Source: Pseudoalteromonas sp. MSK9-3
GTDB taxonomy: Bacteria; Pseudomonadota; Gammaproteobacteria; Enterobacterales; Alteromonadaceae
Length of the DNA stretch: 64,000 nucleotides
Direction of reading: 5' to 3'
NCBI RefSeq assembly: GCF_003590335.1
Contig: NZ_MIET01000034.1
Location: 62,001-126,000 of the forward strand
Part shown: one piece after another, positions 42,762 to 52,134 of the stretch
Position numbering within the stretch: the first letter of the stretch is position 1
Layout of the letters: every line of letters begins with the position of its first letter
The notes under the pieces: model-generated
What the model was told of the DNA's origin: nothing
Databases searched by the model: none
The model's input: the letters and a program-made list of their open reading frames with translations, nothing else
Program-made: the position numbers and the translations under genes

Positions 42762-43168
42762 TGTACTCGGTTCATTGTTTGCAGCCGATAACAGTCCCTT
42801 TGGTAAATAAGTTTTATAAGCAATTCTCAGTAAGGGGGCGGGCGAACAAACAAGATCAATGTTGGGTTGCTAAGTCCGACAGAATCATTGCGGCATGTAG
42901 AGTACAACATAAAGGTGAAGCCCTTTTCTTATCGACCGTATTTGTTGACCCTGCATTTAGATCCCAAGGTGTGGCAAGGCAGTTAATCGTCACCGCGGTA
43001 GCATCGCAGCACTGTAGCATTTTCACTTTTGCATATCGTGACCTTGAGCCGTTTTATCAGGGGTTAGGTTTTGAACGAGCATTAAGCATGCCTGAGCATT
43101 TATCGATTAGTTTTGCTAATTACGTGAGGCAAAAACGTGATATTGTGGCTATGTGTATTTATAAATAA
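42761..43168 (+). CDS. GNAT-family N-acetyltransferase
   Basis: Protein of 135 residues with the compact GNAT fold. Motif A is FVDPAFRSQGVARQLIVTAV, with the acetyl-CoA pyrophosphate loop RSQGVA. The C-terminal FTFAYRDLEPFYQGLGFERA matches motif B (Y at the catalytic place and the FYxxxGF segment). The acceptor is unknown. The GTG start overlaps the previous stop by one base. The propeller gene follows after 16 bp and could belong to the same unit. Confidence 0.85.
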   Translation: MYSVHCLQPITVPLVNKFYKQFSVRGRANKQDQCWVAKSDRIIAACRVQHKGEALFLSTVFVDPAFRSQGVARQLIVTAVASQHCSIFTFAYRDLEPFYQGLGFERALSMPEHLSISFANYVRQKRDIVAMCIYK

Positions 43169-43184
43169 TTGTTAACTGTCGTTT

Positions 43185-46100
43185 ATGAAATCTTTGGTAT
43201 TTTTATATACTTTACTGATAATTTTGAGTTTTAGTTCTTGTTTTAGTGTTGCAGCTGAAATAAAACGATTATCTCCTTCAGAGGGGTTATCGCAAAGCTA
43301 TGTAAATACGCTCATCATAGACAACAAAGGTTATCTATGGCTATCTACTGAAGGCGGTTTAAATCGATACGATGGATATCAAGTCTTACGTGTTAAAGGT
43401 CCGCAAGGTGAGCTTGAAGAAGTTGTCATCGATCGAATTTACCAAGACCCACTAAACCGCATTTGGATAGCGTCACGTCGCTTAGGTCTCTACAGCTATG
43501 ATCCAGTCTTAGATGTATACCAAAAATATTTGCAAGCCGTTAAATCTCAAGAAGAAATGATAGAGCAGTCAGTCAATCAAATGCTGGCAAAAAACGATGA
43601 ACAGCTTTGGCTGGGACGCGGGGATAATGTTGCGTTATTGGATATTGCATCGGGTGATGTATCTATAGAGGTGACACTTCCGATCAATAAGCAGTCGGGT
43701 TTTGTTAGGCAGTTACTGCGTAAAGGAAACCATTTATTTATTGCGACGTCAGAAGGTGCATTCGCATATAACCTTGATTCCAAGGTTTTAAGTCACATTA
43801 CACATGTCAACAACCCAGCTCATAACTTACAACAACATACTAAATCTTTGGCGCTTTTAGGTGATGATAAACTGCTTGTTGGCGCAGTTAACGGATTATA
43901 TGAAGTAAATATTGCACACTTAGAGAGGTTAGAGGAAGGGACTCACGATTGGCAGGGGAGGCAACTTTTACATGACATGAACGTGTGGAAAATAGCCGTA
44001 AAACCAGAAGCTCTATTATTGGGAACAGATAAAGGGCTCATGCACTATCGTCTTTCTGATGGCACACTGACGAGAGATGAACGGATAGCGACTAGTCAAT
44101 ATACATTAACAGATAAAAGCATCATTGATTTTTTGGAGGATAAATATGGGGCTTTATGGCTAGCCACTAAACGTGATGGGGCCTTTTATATTCCAAAACA
44201 AAAAACGCAGTTTAAAAACGTAAACAACAGCTCAGTAAATGGCTCTGGGTTTTCTCATTCGACTGTGTGGTCCTTATTGGAATATAAAGGCAAGATTTGG
44301 GCATCAACCAATGATGGCCTGACAAGTTATGATATTGCGAGCAATGAAACAGCTGCTTATCTTAAAGGGTACATGGGAGAACCTGTTATGCCAGAGTTTT
44401 CTATTTCTCGTACTTTCTTATATAAAGACAAAATTTGGCTCGAAAGTAACCGAGGGTTATATACCTTTGACCCTAATACCTACGAAGTCAGCCGGCCAAT
44501 AGTCAAAAATAGCGAGCAGCAAAAAGTCATTGATGGATTTTTGTTTGGAACACTTTTGATGCCTAACGGGAAGTTATATTTTATCCACCCAAGCGAAGGC
44601 TTTTTTTATTATGACATTGAGAAAGAGTCATTACAGAAGCTTGAGGGAGATATTGGGTCGAGAAACCCGTTTTTGTCTTATGGTTTTTTACCGCCATTAC
44701 CTGATGAGCCTACGTCCCCCCTGTATTACTCTGGTGGTGTGTTATACAGAATGGACCCAGATACTTGTGAGTTAGATATTATTTACTCTGTACCAGATGC
44801 AAATGAAAACCTTCCCGTTTCTCTGTTAACTTATAGCGTCGATAAGAATAATATCCTGTGGTTGGCATTTTCAAACTTTGGCTTAGTGGGTTTATCTCTA
44901 GATGGTTTTGAAGTAGTTCATACCATTGATTTAAAAAAGCTAAAACTGGGAACCCCAATGTATGGGATGCACCAAGACGACGCACAAATGATTTGGATGT
45001 CGTCACACAAGGGAATTTGGCGTTTGGACCCCGATAACCTACATATGCAGCAATTTACCATCAATGATGGTTTGTCTACCAATGAGTTTAATGGCGGCTC
45101 ATCATTAAAATTATCGGATGGTCGGATTGTTTATGGCTCCTTAAAAGGTTTTACTATTTTTGATCCCCAAAAAAACCGTCCTCATGAACCCTTGCTATCT
45201 CGTGTTAACATTACCTCTGTGGACCTCATGTCACGAAAATTACATTCATATGGCTTAAAAACCTTCGGCGATATTGTGTTGAATCATGATGATATTGGCC
45301 TTGAAGTCGCATTTTCTGCCATGGTATTCAATTATCAGCAGGGCATTGTGTATGAGTATCAAATATCGGGTGGGCAAAAAATTCTCACCCGTGGCAATAA
45401 TCGCGTTACTTTTCCAAAACTTAATCCAGGACATTATCAATTAAAAGTGTGGGCAAAAGACCCTTTAACTGGAGATTATACGAAACCCGCAAAATTGAAT
45501 ATTCGTGTTAAGTATCCAGTTTGGCGCTCACCGACCGCCTTAGTCATTTATTTGATGTTGGCATTGTTTATTTTTGGCTTGTGGCTATACCGAAAAAGTC
45601 GTATTGAGCAGATGATCATTGCGGCCCACAAGGAGACGCAAAATAGTGAAGCCCGGTTAAAGCTTGCGCTTGAAAGTAGTGGTTCTGGCGTATGGGATTG
45701 GCACTTACAAAGTCAGTTGATTTATCAGCCTCGGTTATTTTCAGAATTAGAGTACGCACAAAGTAATATTGGTCTTGATGAGTATTTACAGCTAATTCAT
45801 CCGCATGATAGAGGTCTATTTCGACTCGAGTGGTTGGAGTTCGTGTCTACCAATAAAGGTGTGTTCAATTGCACCTATCGACTTAAGCATGCAGAAGGTC
45901 ACTGGCGTTGGTATAAAGACTTTGGCAAAGTGATGGCTTGGCGTGATGGCACACCTGAACGTGTGACGGGCACATATACGAACTTGACCCGGGAGCGAAT
46001 GTTTGAAGAGCGAGCCCGGTTGTTTGGGGCCGCATTTGAAAAAACCCGTGACTGGGTGTTTATTTTGGATAAGAACTTGCGTATCCAAGCATGTAATACT

Positions 46101-47672
46101 GCATTACAGCACGCCTTTAACATTGAGGCTGAACCCAAATCCAGCACTAATTTGCACTTGGGCCTTAGTCGCCATACACGCATGGACTATTTACGTAAAA
46201 TGACCCAATTAAAAGTGGGGGAGCATATTAGTGCTGAAGAGCAATTAGTATTAGCGAATAATCAAACATGTCATGTGTTGATAAAAATAAGTGCAGTGGA
46301 TGGGTTACAAGGTGAGTTACATAATTATGTTGTTGTTTTAACTGATATATCTTCGCAAAAGCGTACAGAGAAAGAGCTATATCAATTAGCGAATTATGAC
46401 GCATTAACACAGCTACCTAACAAAGCCTTATTTATTGATAGAACGCACCATGCCATTGAACAAAATCATAATACGCAACCTGTGGCTGTATTAGCGATTC
46501 GTTTTAAGCGTTTACAACATTACCAAGACAGTTACGATCGAGATTTTTTTGAAGCGCTGGTACAACAATTGGCGACGACATTGCAATGCTGCTTTCGAGA
46601 CCAAGACAGTTTAGCCATTGGCGTCAATAAAGCGTTTTATGTACTCATGGAACAAGTTGATGATGTGTCTCAGGTGATACGTTATGTGAGTTGCTTAATG
46701 AGTCGTTTTGATGCCCCGATTTGTGTCCTAGAGCAAAGCTGTAATATGCAGTTAAGTATAGGTGTTGCAATGTACCCAGAAGATGCAATGGATGCGTTTA
46801 CACTGAGTGATAATGCGAAAATAGCGTTAAGTCATGCAATAAAGCATGCGGGTAATCATTACCAATTTTATCGAAGTGAGCTTAATAAGCAGGTACAAAA
46901 GACCATTGAAATTGAGAATATGCTACAAATAGCATGTCAAAGGAGTGAATTTAGTAATTTGTATCAGCCCATTATAAACGGTACGAGCAAAGTGATTGAT
47001 GGGTTTGAAGTCATGTTACACTGGCCGAAAAACGACAATTATAGCCAAACGGAATTATCCGACGCTGCGCAGCAGTCTGGTTTGATCACAGAGTTAATGT
47101 TGCATACCTTAGAAAGGGCGTTAATTGAGTTAAAACAATGGCATTTGATTGCTCCACAGTTGTATATTTCGGTTAACTTGTCTCCTTACGATTTTCAGTA
47201 TCCGGACTTAGTAAATAAGATAGATGGTATCTTAAAGCGAGCACAGGTACATGGTAAGTATGTGGTGTTTGAGGTATCAGAACCCGTCATGATGACAGAT
47301 ATACCCAACGCATTAGCGCGCATGTATCAGTTGAAGGTACTTGGTTGCCGCTTGTTTATGGATGACTTTGGTACCAGTTATGCCTCATTGACGTATTTGA
47401 AAAAATTCCCGGTTGATGTCCTTAAAATTGATAAAGGCTTTATTCAAGATATTGGCATTGATACTGAGCATGAAATCATTATTCATTCAATATTATCTTT
47501 GGCGCACAGTTTGGGGATCCAATGTGTTGCCGATGGCATTGAAGCGCGTGCTCAAATGAAGTTTTTACGTTTACTTGGCTGTGATTACTTTCAAGGCGCA
47601 CTGTTTAGTGAGCCTGTGCTCGGTGAGCACGTTGATGAATTGCTCAAATATGGGTGGCAACAACGCTTTTAA
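43185..47672 (+). CDS. Two-component-type propeller, PAS, degenerate GGDEF and EAL-domain membrane protein
   Basis: Protein of 1495 residues. A signal peptide is followed by a periplasmic Reg_prop double beta-propeller (about 25-690; repeated LWLSTEGGLNRYDG, IWIASRRLGLYSYD) and a Y_Y_Y domain (about 709-775). One membrane helix lies at 782-804. Two PAS domains follow, then GGDEF and EAL domains. The GGDEF signature is replaced by VNKAF (1147-1151), so no cyclase activity is expected. The EAL domain keeps Glu1275, Asn in NLS, Asp1393-Asp1394 (MDDFGTS), Lys in LKID, Glu1453 and Gln in YFQG. However, the first Glu of the EGVE motif is Asp1450. It could be a weak phosphodiesterase or a c-di-GMP-binding sensor. 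Propeller sensors usually detect glycans. Confidence 0.92.
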   Translation: MKSLVFLYTLLIILSFSSCFSVAAEIKRLSPSEGLSQSYVNTLIIDNKGYLWLSTEGGLNRYDGYQVLRVKGPQGELEEVVIDRIYQDPLNRIWIASRRLGLYSYDPVLDVYQKYLQAVKSQEEMIEQSVNQMLAKNDEQLWLGRGDNVALLDIASGDVSIEVTLPINKQSGFVRQLLRKGNHLFIATSEGAFAYNLDSKVLSHITHVNNPAHNLQQHTKSLALLGDDKLLVGAVNGLYEVNIAHLERLEEGTHDWQGRQLLHDMNVWKIAVKPEALLLGTDKGLMHYRLSDGTLTRDERIATSQYTLTDKSIIDFLEDKYGALWLATKRDGAFYIPKQKTQFKNVNNSSVNGSGFSHSTVWSLLEYKGKIWASTNDGLTSYDIASNETAAYLKGYMGEPVMPEFSISRTFLYKDKIWLESNRGLYTFDPNTYEVSRPIVKNSEQQKVIDGFLFGTLLMPNGKLYFIHPSEGFFYYDIEKESLQKLEGDIGSRNPFLSYGFLPPLPDEPTSPLYYSGGVLYRMDPDTCELDIIYSVPDANENLPVSLLTYSVDKNNILWLAFSNFGLVGLSLDGFEVVHTIDLKKLKLGTPMYGMHQDDAQMIWMSSHKGIWRLDPDNLHMQQFTINDGLSTNEFNGGSSLKLSDGRIVYGSLKGFTIFDPQKNRPHEPLLSRVNITSVDLMSRKLHSYGLKTFGDIVLNHDDIGLEVAFSAMVFNYQQGIVYEYQISGGQKILTRGNNRVTFPKLNPGHYQLKVWAKDPLTGDYTKPAKLNIRVKYPVWRSPTALVIYLMLALFIFGLWLYRKSRIEQMIIAAHKETQNSEARLKLALESSGSGVWDWHLQSQLIYQPRLFSELEYAQSNIGLDEYLQLIHPHDRGLFRLEWLEFVSTNKGVFNCTYRLKHAEGHWRWYKDFGKVMAWRDGTPERVTGTYTNLTRERMFEERARLFGAAFEKTRDWVFILDKNLRIQACNTALQHAFNIEAEPKSSTNLHLGLSRHTRMDYLRKMTQLKVGEHISAEEQLVLANNQTCHVLIKISAVDGLQGELHNYVVVLTDISSQKRTEKELYQLANYDALTQLPNKALFIDRTHHAIEQNHNTQPVAVLAIRFKRLQHYQDSYDRDFFEALVQQLATTLQCCFRDQDSLAIGVNKAFYVLMEQVDDVSQVIRYVSCLMSRFDAPICVLEQSCNMQLSIGVAMYPEDAMDAFTLSDNAKIALSHAIKHAGNHYQFYRSELNKQVQKTIEIENMLQIACQRSEFSNLYQPIINGTSKVIDGFEVMLHWPKNDNYSQTELSDAAQQSGLITELMLHTLERALIELKQWHLIAPQLYISVNLSPYDFQYPDLVNKIDGILKRAQVHGKYVVFEVSEPVMMTDIPNALARMYQLKVLGCRLFMDDFGTSYASLTYLKKFPVDVLKIDKGFIQDIGIDTEHEIIIHSILSLAHSLGIQCVADGIEARAQMKFLRLLGCDYFQGALFSEPVLGEHVDELLKYGWQQRF

Positions 47673-48613
47673 AGTTTGTGACCGCAATGCCTACAATACA
47701 TCGCATATGCCCGTTGACTGGTCATAAGTTTGATGGCTTGGTTTGCTTCGCTGGGGCTTAACCCTAGTTCAATGCGTAGGGTTTCTAAATGTTGTCGCTC
47801 TTGCTCGTCTAAAGCACCATCATGGAGGCTATGCAATACAGCTTCATTAAATGCATCTCTACGTTTTCTAAGCTGTTCAGCGAAACTCGATGCAAGTAAA
47901 CCAGTAGGAATAGCCACCATACCCATACTCAGTAATGTGATCACGCCGCCAAAAAACCGGCCTATGGGTGTAATTGGCACAACGTCACCGTAACCGACGG
48001 TGGTTAGCGTTGCCATTGCCCACCACATGGACTCAGGGATTGAGCCAAATTTGTCAGGCTGTACATCATGTTCGAGCAAATATATGCCACACGATGCCAT
48101 AATGAGCACCACAGACATAATAAAAAAGGCTGCAAGTAAACTACTGCCTTCTTGTTTAAATGCGGCGAGCAACAGTTGCATGGCTCGAGAGTATCGGGTG
48201 AGTTTAAATATCCTAAATAACCGTATTACCCTTAAGAAGCGTAAATCAAATGCAAAAAACATCATGAGTAAAGAGGGAAGAATCGCCATCAAATCAATAA
48301 GCGCTAAGGGGGAAAATAGGTATTTGATGCGTTTTCTACTGTTGGATGTGTTGAGTTCTTTATCGCCTGTTTGCTCTACACAAGACCAGAGTCTTAGTAA
48401 GTACTCGATGGCAAAGATCCCCACCGATGTCACCTCTAATAATAAAAAGTGATGGTGATATTGCGCGGTTAGTTCAGGTACAGACTCCAATACAATGGCG
48501 ACGACATTAATCATAATGAGTGTAATTAAGAAAGCATCTAGATATCCGCCAGCCTTTTGATAAGCGCCTTGACCCGCCAATAGTGCAGCGACCTTTGTAC
48601 GATATGCCGTCAT
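47669..48613 (-). CDS. Voltage-gated potassium channel-like ion transporter
   Basis: Protein of 314 residues with six helices. The charged S4 is LRFLRVIRLFRIFKLTRYSR (near 125) and the selectivity filter TTVGYGDVVP lies near 205. S1 and S2 start at about 25. It should form a homotetrameric K+ channel. The cytoplasmic tail ends YCRHCGHKL, a possible half zinc site. The start codon overlaps the stop of the synthetase gene in an ATGA, so it is the second gene of that unit. The 3' end overlaps the opposing propeller gene by 4 bp. Confidence 0.9.
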   Translation of the reverse strand: MTAYRTKVAALLAGQGAYQKAGGYLDAFLITLIMINVVAIVLESVPELTAQYHHHFLLLEVTSVGIFAIEYLLRLWSCVEQTGDKELNTSNSRKRIKYLFSPLALIDLMAILPSLLMMFFAFDLRFLRVIRLFRIFKLTRYSRAMQLLLAAFKQEGSSLLAAFFIMSVVLIMASCGIYLLEHDVQPDKFGSIPESMWWAMATLTTVGYGDVVPITPIGRFFGGVITLLSMGMVAIPTGLLASSFAEQLRKRRDAFNEAVLHSLHDGALDEQERQHLETLRIELGLSPSEANQAIKLMTSQRAYAMYCRHCGHKL

Positions 48614-51288
48614 GCTTCGCTACCTACTATTAAGCGCATATTTACGGTACCTTCTTCAAAATCCCGAGTAACGGAAAACCCCAGCCTTTTCGATAGTTCA
48701 ATCATACCGGTATTCTCTGGGAGCGTAATGCCTTCAATGATTGAAACACCAAGAGATTGGCAATGTTTAATAGCAGCTTGCATTAACACTTTTCCAAGTC
48801 CAAGTCCTTGGCAGTCGGAGCGTACAATGACTGAAAACTCCGCGCTATAATTATCAGGGTCCATTAACACCCGTGACACCCCGAGTGTTTTATAGGTGCT
48901 TTTATAGGGTTGTGAGACAATAAATGCCATTTCACGATCATAGTCAATCTGTGTCATCTTGGCGAGCTGGTCATGATTAAACTGGGGAAGCTCACCAAAA
49001 AAGCGTCGGTATCGGTCTTCTTTGGTAAGTGATTGATCAAACTCTTGATGAGCACGTTCATCTTCTGGCTTGATAGGGCGTAATGTCGCAATAGTCTCGT
49101 TTTTCAGGGTGATTTGTGATTCGAGTTCTTTTGGATAAGGCCTGATCGCAAGTCTTTTTTTCCCTTGTTGTGGCTGATATGCACGCAGCGTAATATTGGC
49201 ATCCAATACGAGAAATTGTCCGGAGCTTGCTAAAATAGGGTTAAGCTCAATACTGTGGATATTCGGCTGATCTACCACTAGCTGGGATACGCGTGTTAAT
49301 AGCGCACATAAACGATATTTATCAACTTTATCTGGTAACGTGCGATTTTTTAGGACGCCTTTATCTTGTGCTGCGGCAATGAGATATTTCGCTAAGTTCA
49401 TATTTAATGGTGGGAGCGATACTGCGGCTTGAGAAAACTCCAAGCCTGTGCCAGCCTCACCCAATAATATGACAGGGCCAAAATTATGTTCCGTTTTTAC
49501 CGCGATACGAAGCTCTTGTGCACCCGCACGCGGTGCCATTTTTTGTAGTGAAAACCCTTCTATTTCAGCATCAGGGTAGGTTTCTTTGATACGCAATAGC
49601 ATGGCAAAAGCCGTTTGCTCAACTTCATTCGCGTCATTGAGATTTAATACTACGCCTCCCACTTCAGACTTGGATGGGATTGATGCACTGATAAGTTTCA
49701 ACGCAATTGGAAAGCCCAATAATAGAGCCTGCTCTTTTGCTTCGCTGGGGGTTAGGGCAACTAATGTTTCTATACAGTTCACGCCATAATGACACAGTAT
49801 TTGGCTGGCTAGATGAGTTGATAAATGTGTGAAGCCTTGCTCGATGAAGTGTTCAACTTGCTGTTTTGCTGACAGGCTATCTACTTGATTATCTTCGCTG
49901 GTGGATTCCGGGGTTTGTGTTAGATGTTTTTGGTTTCTTCGGTAACTCACCAAATGCATGAAGGCTCCAACCGCTCCCTCAGGCGTGCGATAAGTTGGAA
50001 TACCGTGTTCAGCACATTCATAGCGTGCTTCGTAGGCGGCTTCCTCACCCATAAAGTTAGTCATGACATACGGGCGTGCCATTTTCGGTATTTTATTGAG
50101 CGTTGTAGCGATAATTTGAGCATACTCTTCACTGGGAGCCAAAGCTGAGGGGGTATGCATAATGAGTAAGTTCTTAACCTCTGGGGCTTTGAGTAAAATC
50201 TCAAGTGCCTGCTGGTAACGCTTAGGAGAGGAGTCACCAAAGATATCAACAGGGTTAGAGGTCATGTCTGATTGCGGGATCACTTTATTCAGAGCATCTT
50301 TGGTTTGTTGTGAAAGTTGCGCCAATTTACCTGAGCGTTGTAACAGGGTATCTACGGCCATGATCCCCGGGCCCCCTCCATTGGTTAAAATGGTCAGCTG
50401 CTCGACTTGCAATAGCTTTGGGTGTAAAGCGAGGGTTTGAGTTGCAGCAAATAGCTCCCTTAAGTCGTTAACACGTAGCATTCCTGCCCGTTGGAACATC
50501 GCATCGTATACCGCATCATCAGATGTTTTACCGCCAGTATGAATAAAAGCGGCTTCAGCTCCAGCTTGTGTGCGGCCGGTCTTAATGACGATGACCGGTT
50601 TGCTGAATGCTGCGGCTCGAGCTGCAGAGATAAATCGTCTTACATCTTCGATATTGTCGATATAGAGCAAGATTGCTTTTGTTTTAGCATCGCGGCCAAG
50701 AAAGTCGAGCAGCTCGTCAAAATCAATATCTAGGCAATCGCCAACCGATATAAAATATGAGAACCCTATTCTTTTGTTTTTAGCCCAATCCAGAATTGTA
50801 GAGCATACGGCTGCGGATTGGGATACAAAGGCAAGTCGCCCTGGTTTGGCAACTGTGTGAGAGAAACTGGCATTTAGGCCAAGATGTGGGATGAGTAACC
50901 CTAGGCAATTTGGGCCAAGTAAAGTGACGTTAACCGCGTTTGCGATTTGTTTTAAAGAGGCTTTTTGCTGCACATTTAAGCCTGCAGCAATCACGATTGC
51001 ATGTTGGCAGCCATGTTTTCCGAGCTGCTCAATAATGCTATTTACAGTGGTTTTATTCGTGCATATGACAGCTAGATCAGGCGTATGGGGTAAGCTACTT
51101 ATATCAGGGTACGCCAAAACACCATGGACAGCGTTATGTTTGGGGCTAACAGGCATAATAGGTCCTTTAAAACCGCCTTGTAACAAATTACGCATAACAA
51201 TATAGCCGGCTCGACTAGGGTTATTAGATGCACCAATGACGGCAACAGAGCGAGGGGAAAAAAACTGACTTATGCGTTTCACGCTCAT
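48610..51288 (-). CDS. NDP-forming acyl-CoA synthetase fused to GNAT (Pat/PatZ-like)
   Basis: Protein of 892 residues. A CoA-binding Rossmann domain (about 8-140; SVAVIGASNNPSRAGYIV, LLGPNCLGL) and a CoA-ligase domain (FIHTGGKTSDDAVYDAMF) come first. An ATP-grasp domain follows (about 480-700; PIALKLISASIPSKSEVGGV). A C-terminal GNAT domain has the acetyl-CoA loop CQGLGLGKVLMQAA (near 850). This architecture is the protein lysine acetyltransferase Pat/PatZ, which controls acetyl-CoA synthetase and other enzymes by acetylation. AAGGA lies six bases before the ATG. The channel gene overlaps its stop codon. Confidence 0.93.
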   Translation of the reverse strand: MSVKRISQFFSPRSVAVIGASNNPSRAGYIVMRNLLQGGFKGPIMPVSPKHNAVHGVLAYPDISSLPHTPDLAVICTNKTTVNSIIEQLGKHGCQHAIVIAAGLNVQQKASLKQIANAVNVTLLGPNCLGLLIPHLGLNASFSHTVAKPGRLAFVSQSAAVCSTILDWAKNKRIGFSYFISVGDCLDIDFDELLDFLGRDAKTKAILLYIDNIEDVRRFISAARAAAFSKPVIVIKTGRTQAGAEAAFIHTGGKTSDDAVYDAMFQRAGMLRVNDLRELFAATQTLALHPKLLQVEQLTILTNGGGPGIMAVDTLLQRSGKLAQLSQQTKDALNKVIPQSDMTSNPVDIFGDSSPKRYQQALEILLKAPEVKNLLIMHTPSALAPSEEYAQIIATTLNKIPKMARPYVMTNFMGEEAAYEARYECAEHGIPTYRTPEGAVGAFMHLVSYRRNQKHLTQTPESTSEDNQVDSLSAKQQVEHFIEQGFTHLSTHLASQILCHYGVNCIETLVALTPSEAKEQALLLGFPIALKLISASIPSKSEVGGVVLNLNDANEVEQTAFAMLLRIKETYPDAEIEGFSLQKMAPRAGAQELRIAVKTEHNFGPVILLGEAGTGLEFSQAAVSLPPLNMNLAKYLIAAAQDKGVLKNRTLPDKVDKYRLCALLTRVSQLVVDQPNIHSIELNPILASSGQFLVLDANITLRAYQPQQGKKRLAIRPYPKELESQITLKNETIATLRPIKPEDERAHQEFDQSLTKEDRYRRFFGELPQFNHDQLAKMTQIDYDREMAFIVSQPYKSTYKTLGVSRVLMDPDNYSAEFSVIVRSDCQGLGLGKVLMQAAIKHCQSLGVSIIEGITLPENTGMIELSKRLGFSVTRDFEEGTVNMRLIVGSEA

Positions 51289-51420
51289 AAAGGTTCCTTA
51301 ATTATTTTTCGAGTTCAGCTTAGGCTCATCGGCTAGGTATCACTCTATCATTTTTTTAGCAATGATCGAGTTGATTTACATTAGACTTTGATCTGAGTAA
51401 TTATTTTAGGAGAAACAGGT

Positions 51421-52134
51421 ATGAGGGCTGACGTGTTCAAGCATGTTGGGGCGGCGACTGTTCTAGCATTGGGTTTAGTGTGTAGTACTTGGTTGATTAA
51501 ACATACTGTCATTGATGTAAAGGCAATGGAAAGAACGGTGCAAGTGAAGGGGTTAGCGGAGCAAGAGGTGCCCGCAGATACGGTTATTTGGCCCGTTTTT
51601 TATAAAGATGCAGATAATGATTTAGATGTGTTAATTGCACGTGTTGATAAGAAGAATGCTGCAATTCGCGCTTTTTTAGTGCTTCAGGGGTTTAATGATG
51701 ATGAAGTCAGCGTCACAGCGCCCTCTATTGTGGACAAATTTGCGCAAGAATATAGTCAAAATGAGCGTGGTTTTCGTTATGTGGCCAAAGCGGGCATCAC
51801 TGTTTTTAGTCATTCTCCAGATAAAGTGAGAACCGCATTGTCGCAACTGAGTCAATTGGCAAAGCAAGGGATAGCCATCACTCAAGACGATTATCAAAAT
51901 CGCGTAGAATATATGTTTACAGGGCTTAATGATATTAAACCCCAGATGGTTCAATTGGCGACCCAAAAAGCCAGAGAAGTCGCGCTTAAATTTGCAAAAG
52001 ACTCAGACTCTCAACTAGGTAAAATTAAATCAGCTCGACAAGGTCAATTTAGTATTCGAGATAGAGACAGCAATACGCCATACATTAAAGTTGTGCGGGT
52101 TGTCGCGGGTGTGGAATATTATCTGTCGGACTAG
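51421..52134 (+). CDS. SIMPL-domain (DUF541) envelope protein
   Basis: Protein of 237 residues with an N-terminal membrane anchor (ATVLALGLVCSTWLI). The domain starts with RTVQVKGLAEQEVPADTVIWPV and contains DDEVSVTAPSIVDKF and the final repeat TPYIKVVRVVAGVEYYLSD, as in SIMPL/oxidative-stress-defence proteins (YggE-like). They act in the periplasm; molecular role unclear. AGGAG precedes the ATG. The last 50 bp overlap the end of the opposing binding-protein gene. Confidence 0.9.
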   Translation: MRADVFKHVGAATVLALGLVCSTWLIKHTVIDVKAMERTVQVKGLAEQEVPADTVIWPVFYKDADNDLDVLIARVDKKNAAIRAFLVLQGFNDDEVSVTAPSIVDKFAQEYSQNERGFRYVAKAGITVFSHSPDKVRTALSQLSQLAKQGIAITQDDYQNRVEYMFTGLNDIKPQMVQLATQKAREVALKFAKDSDSQLGKIKSARQGQFSIRDRDSNTPYIKVVRVVAGVEYYLSD

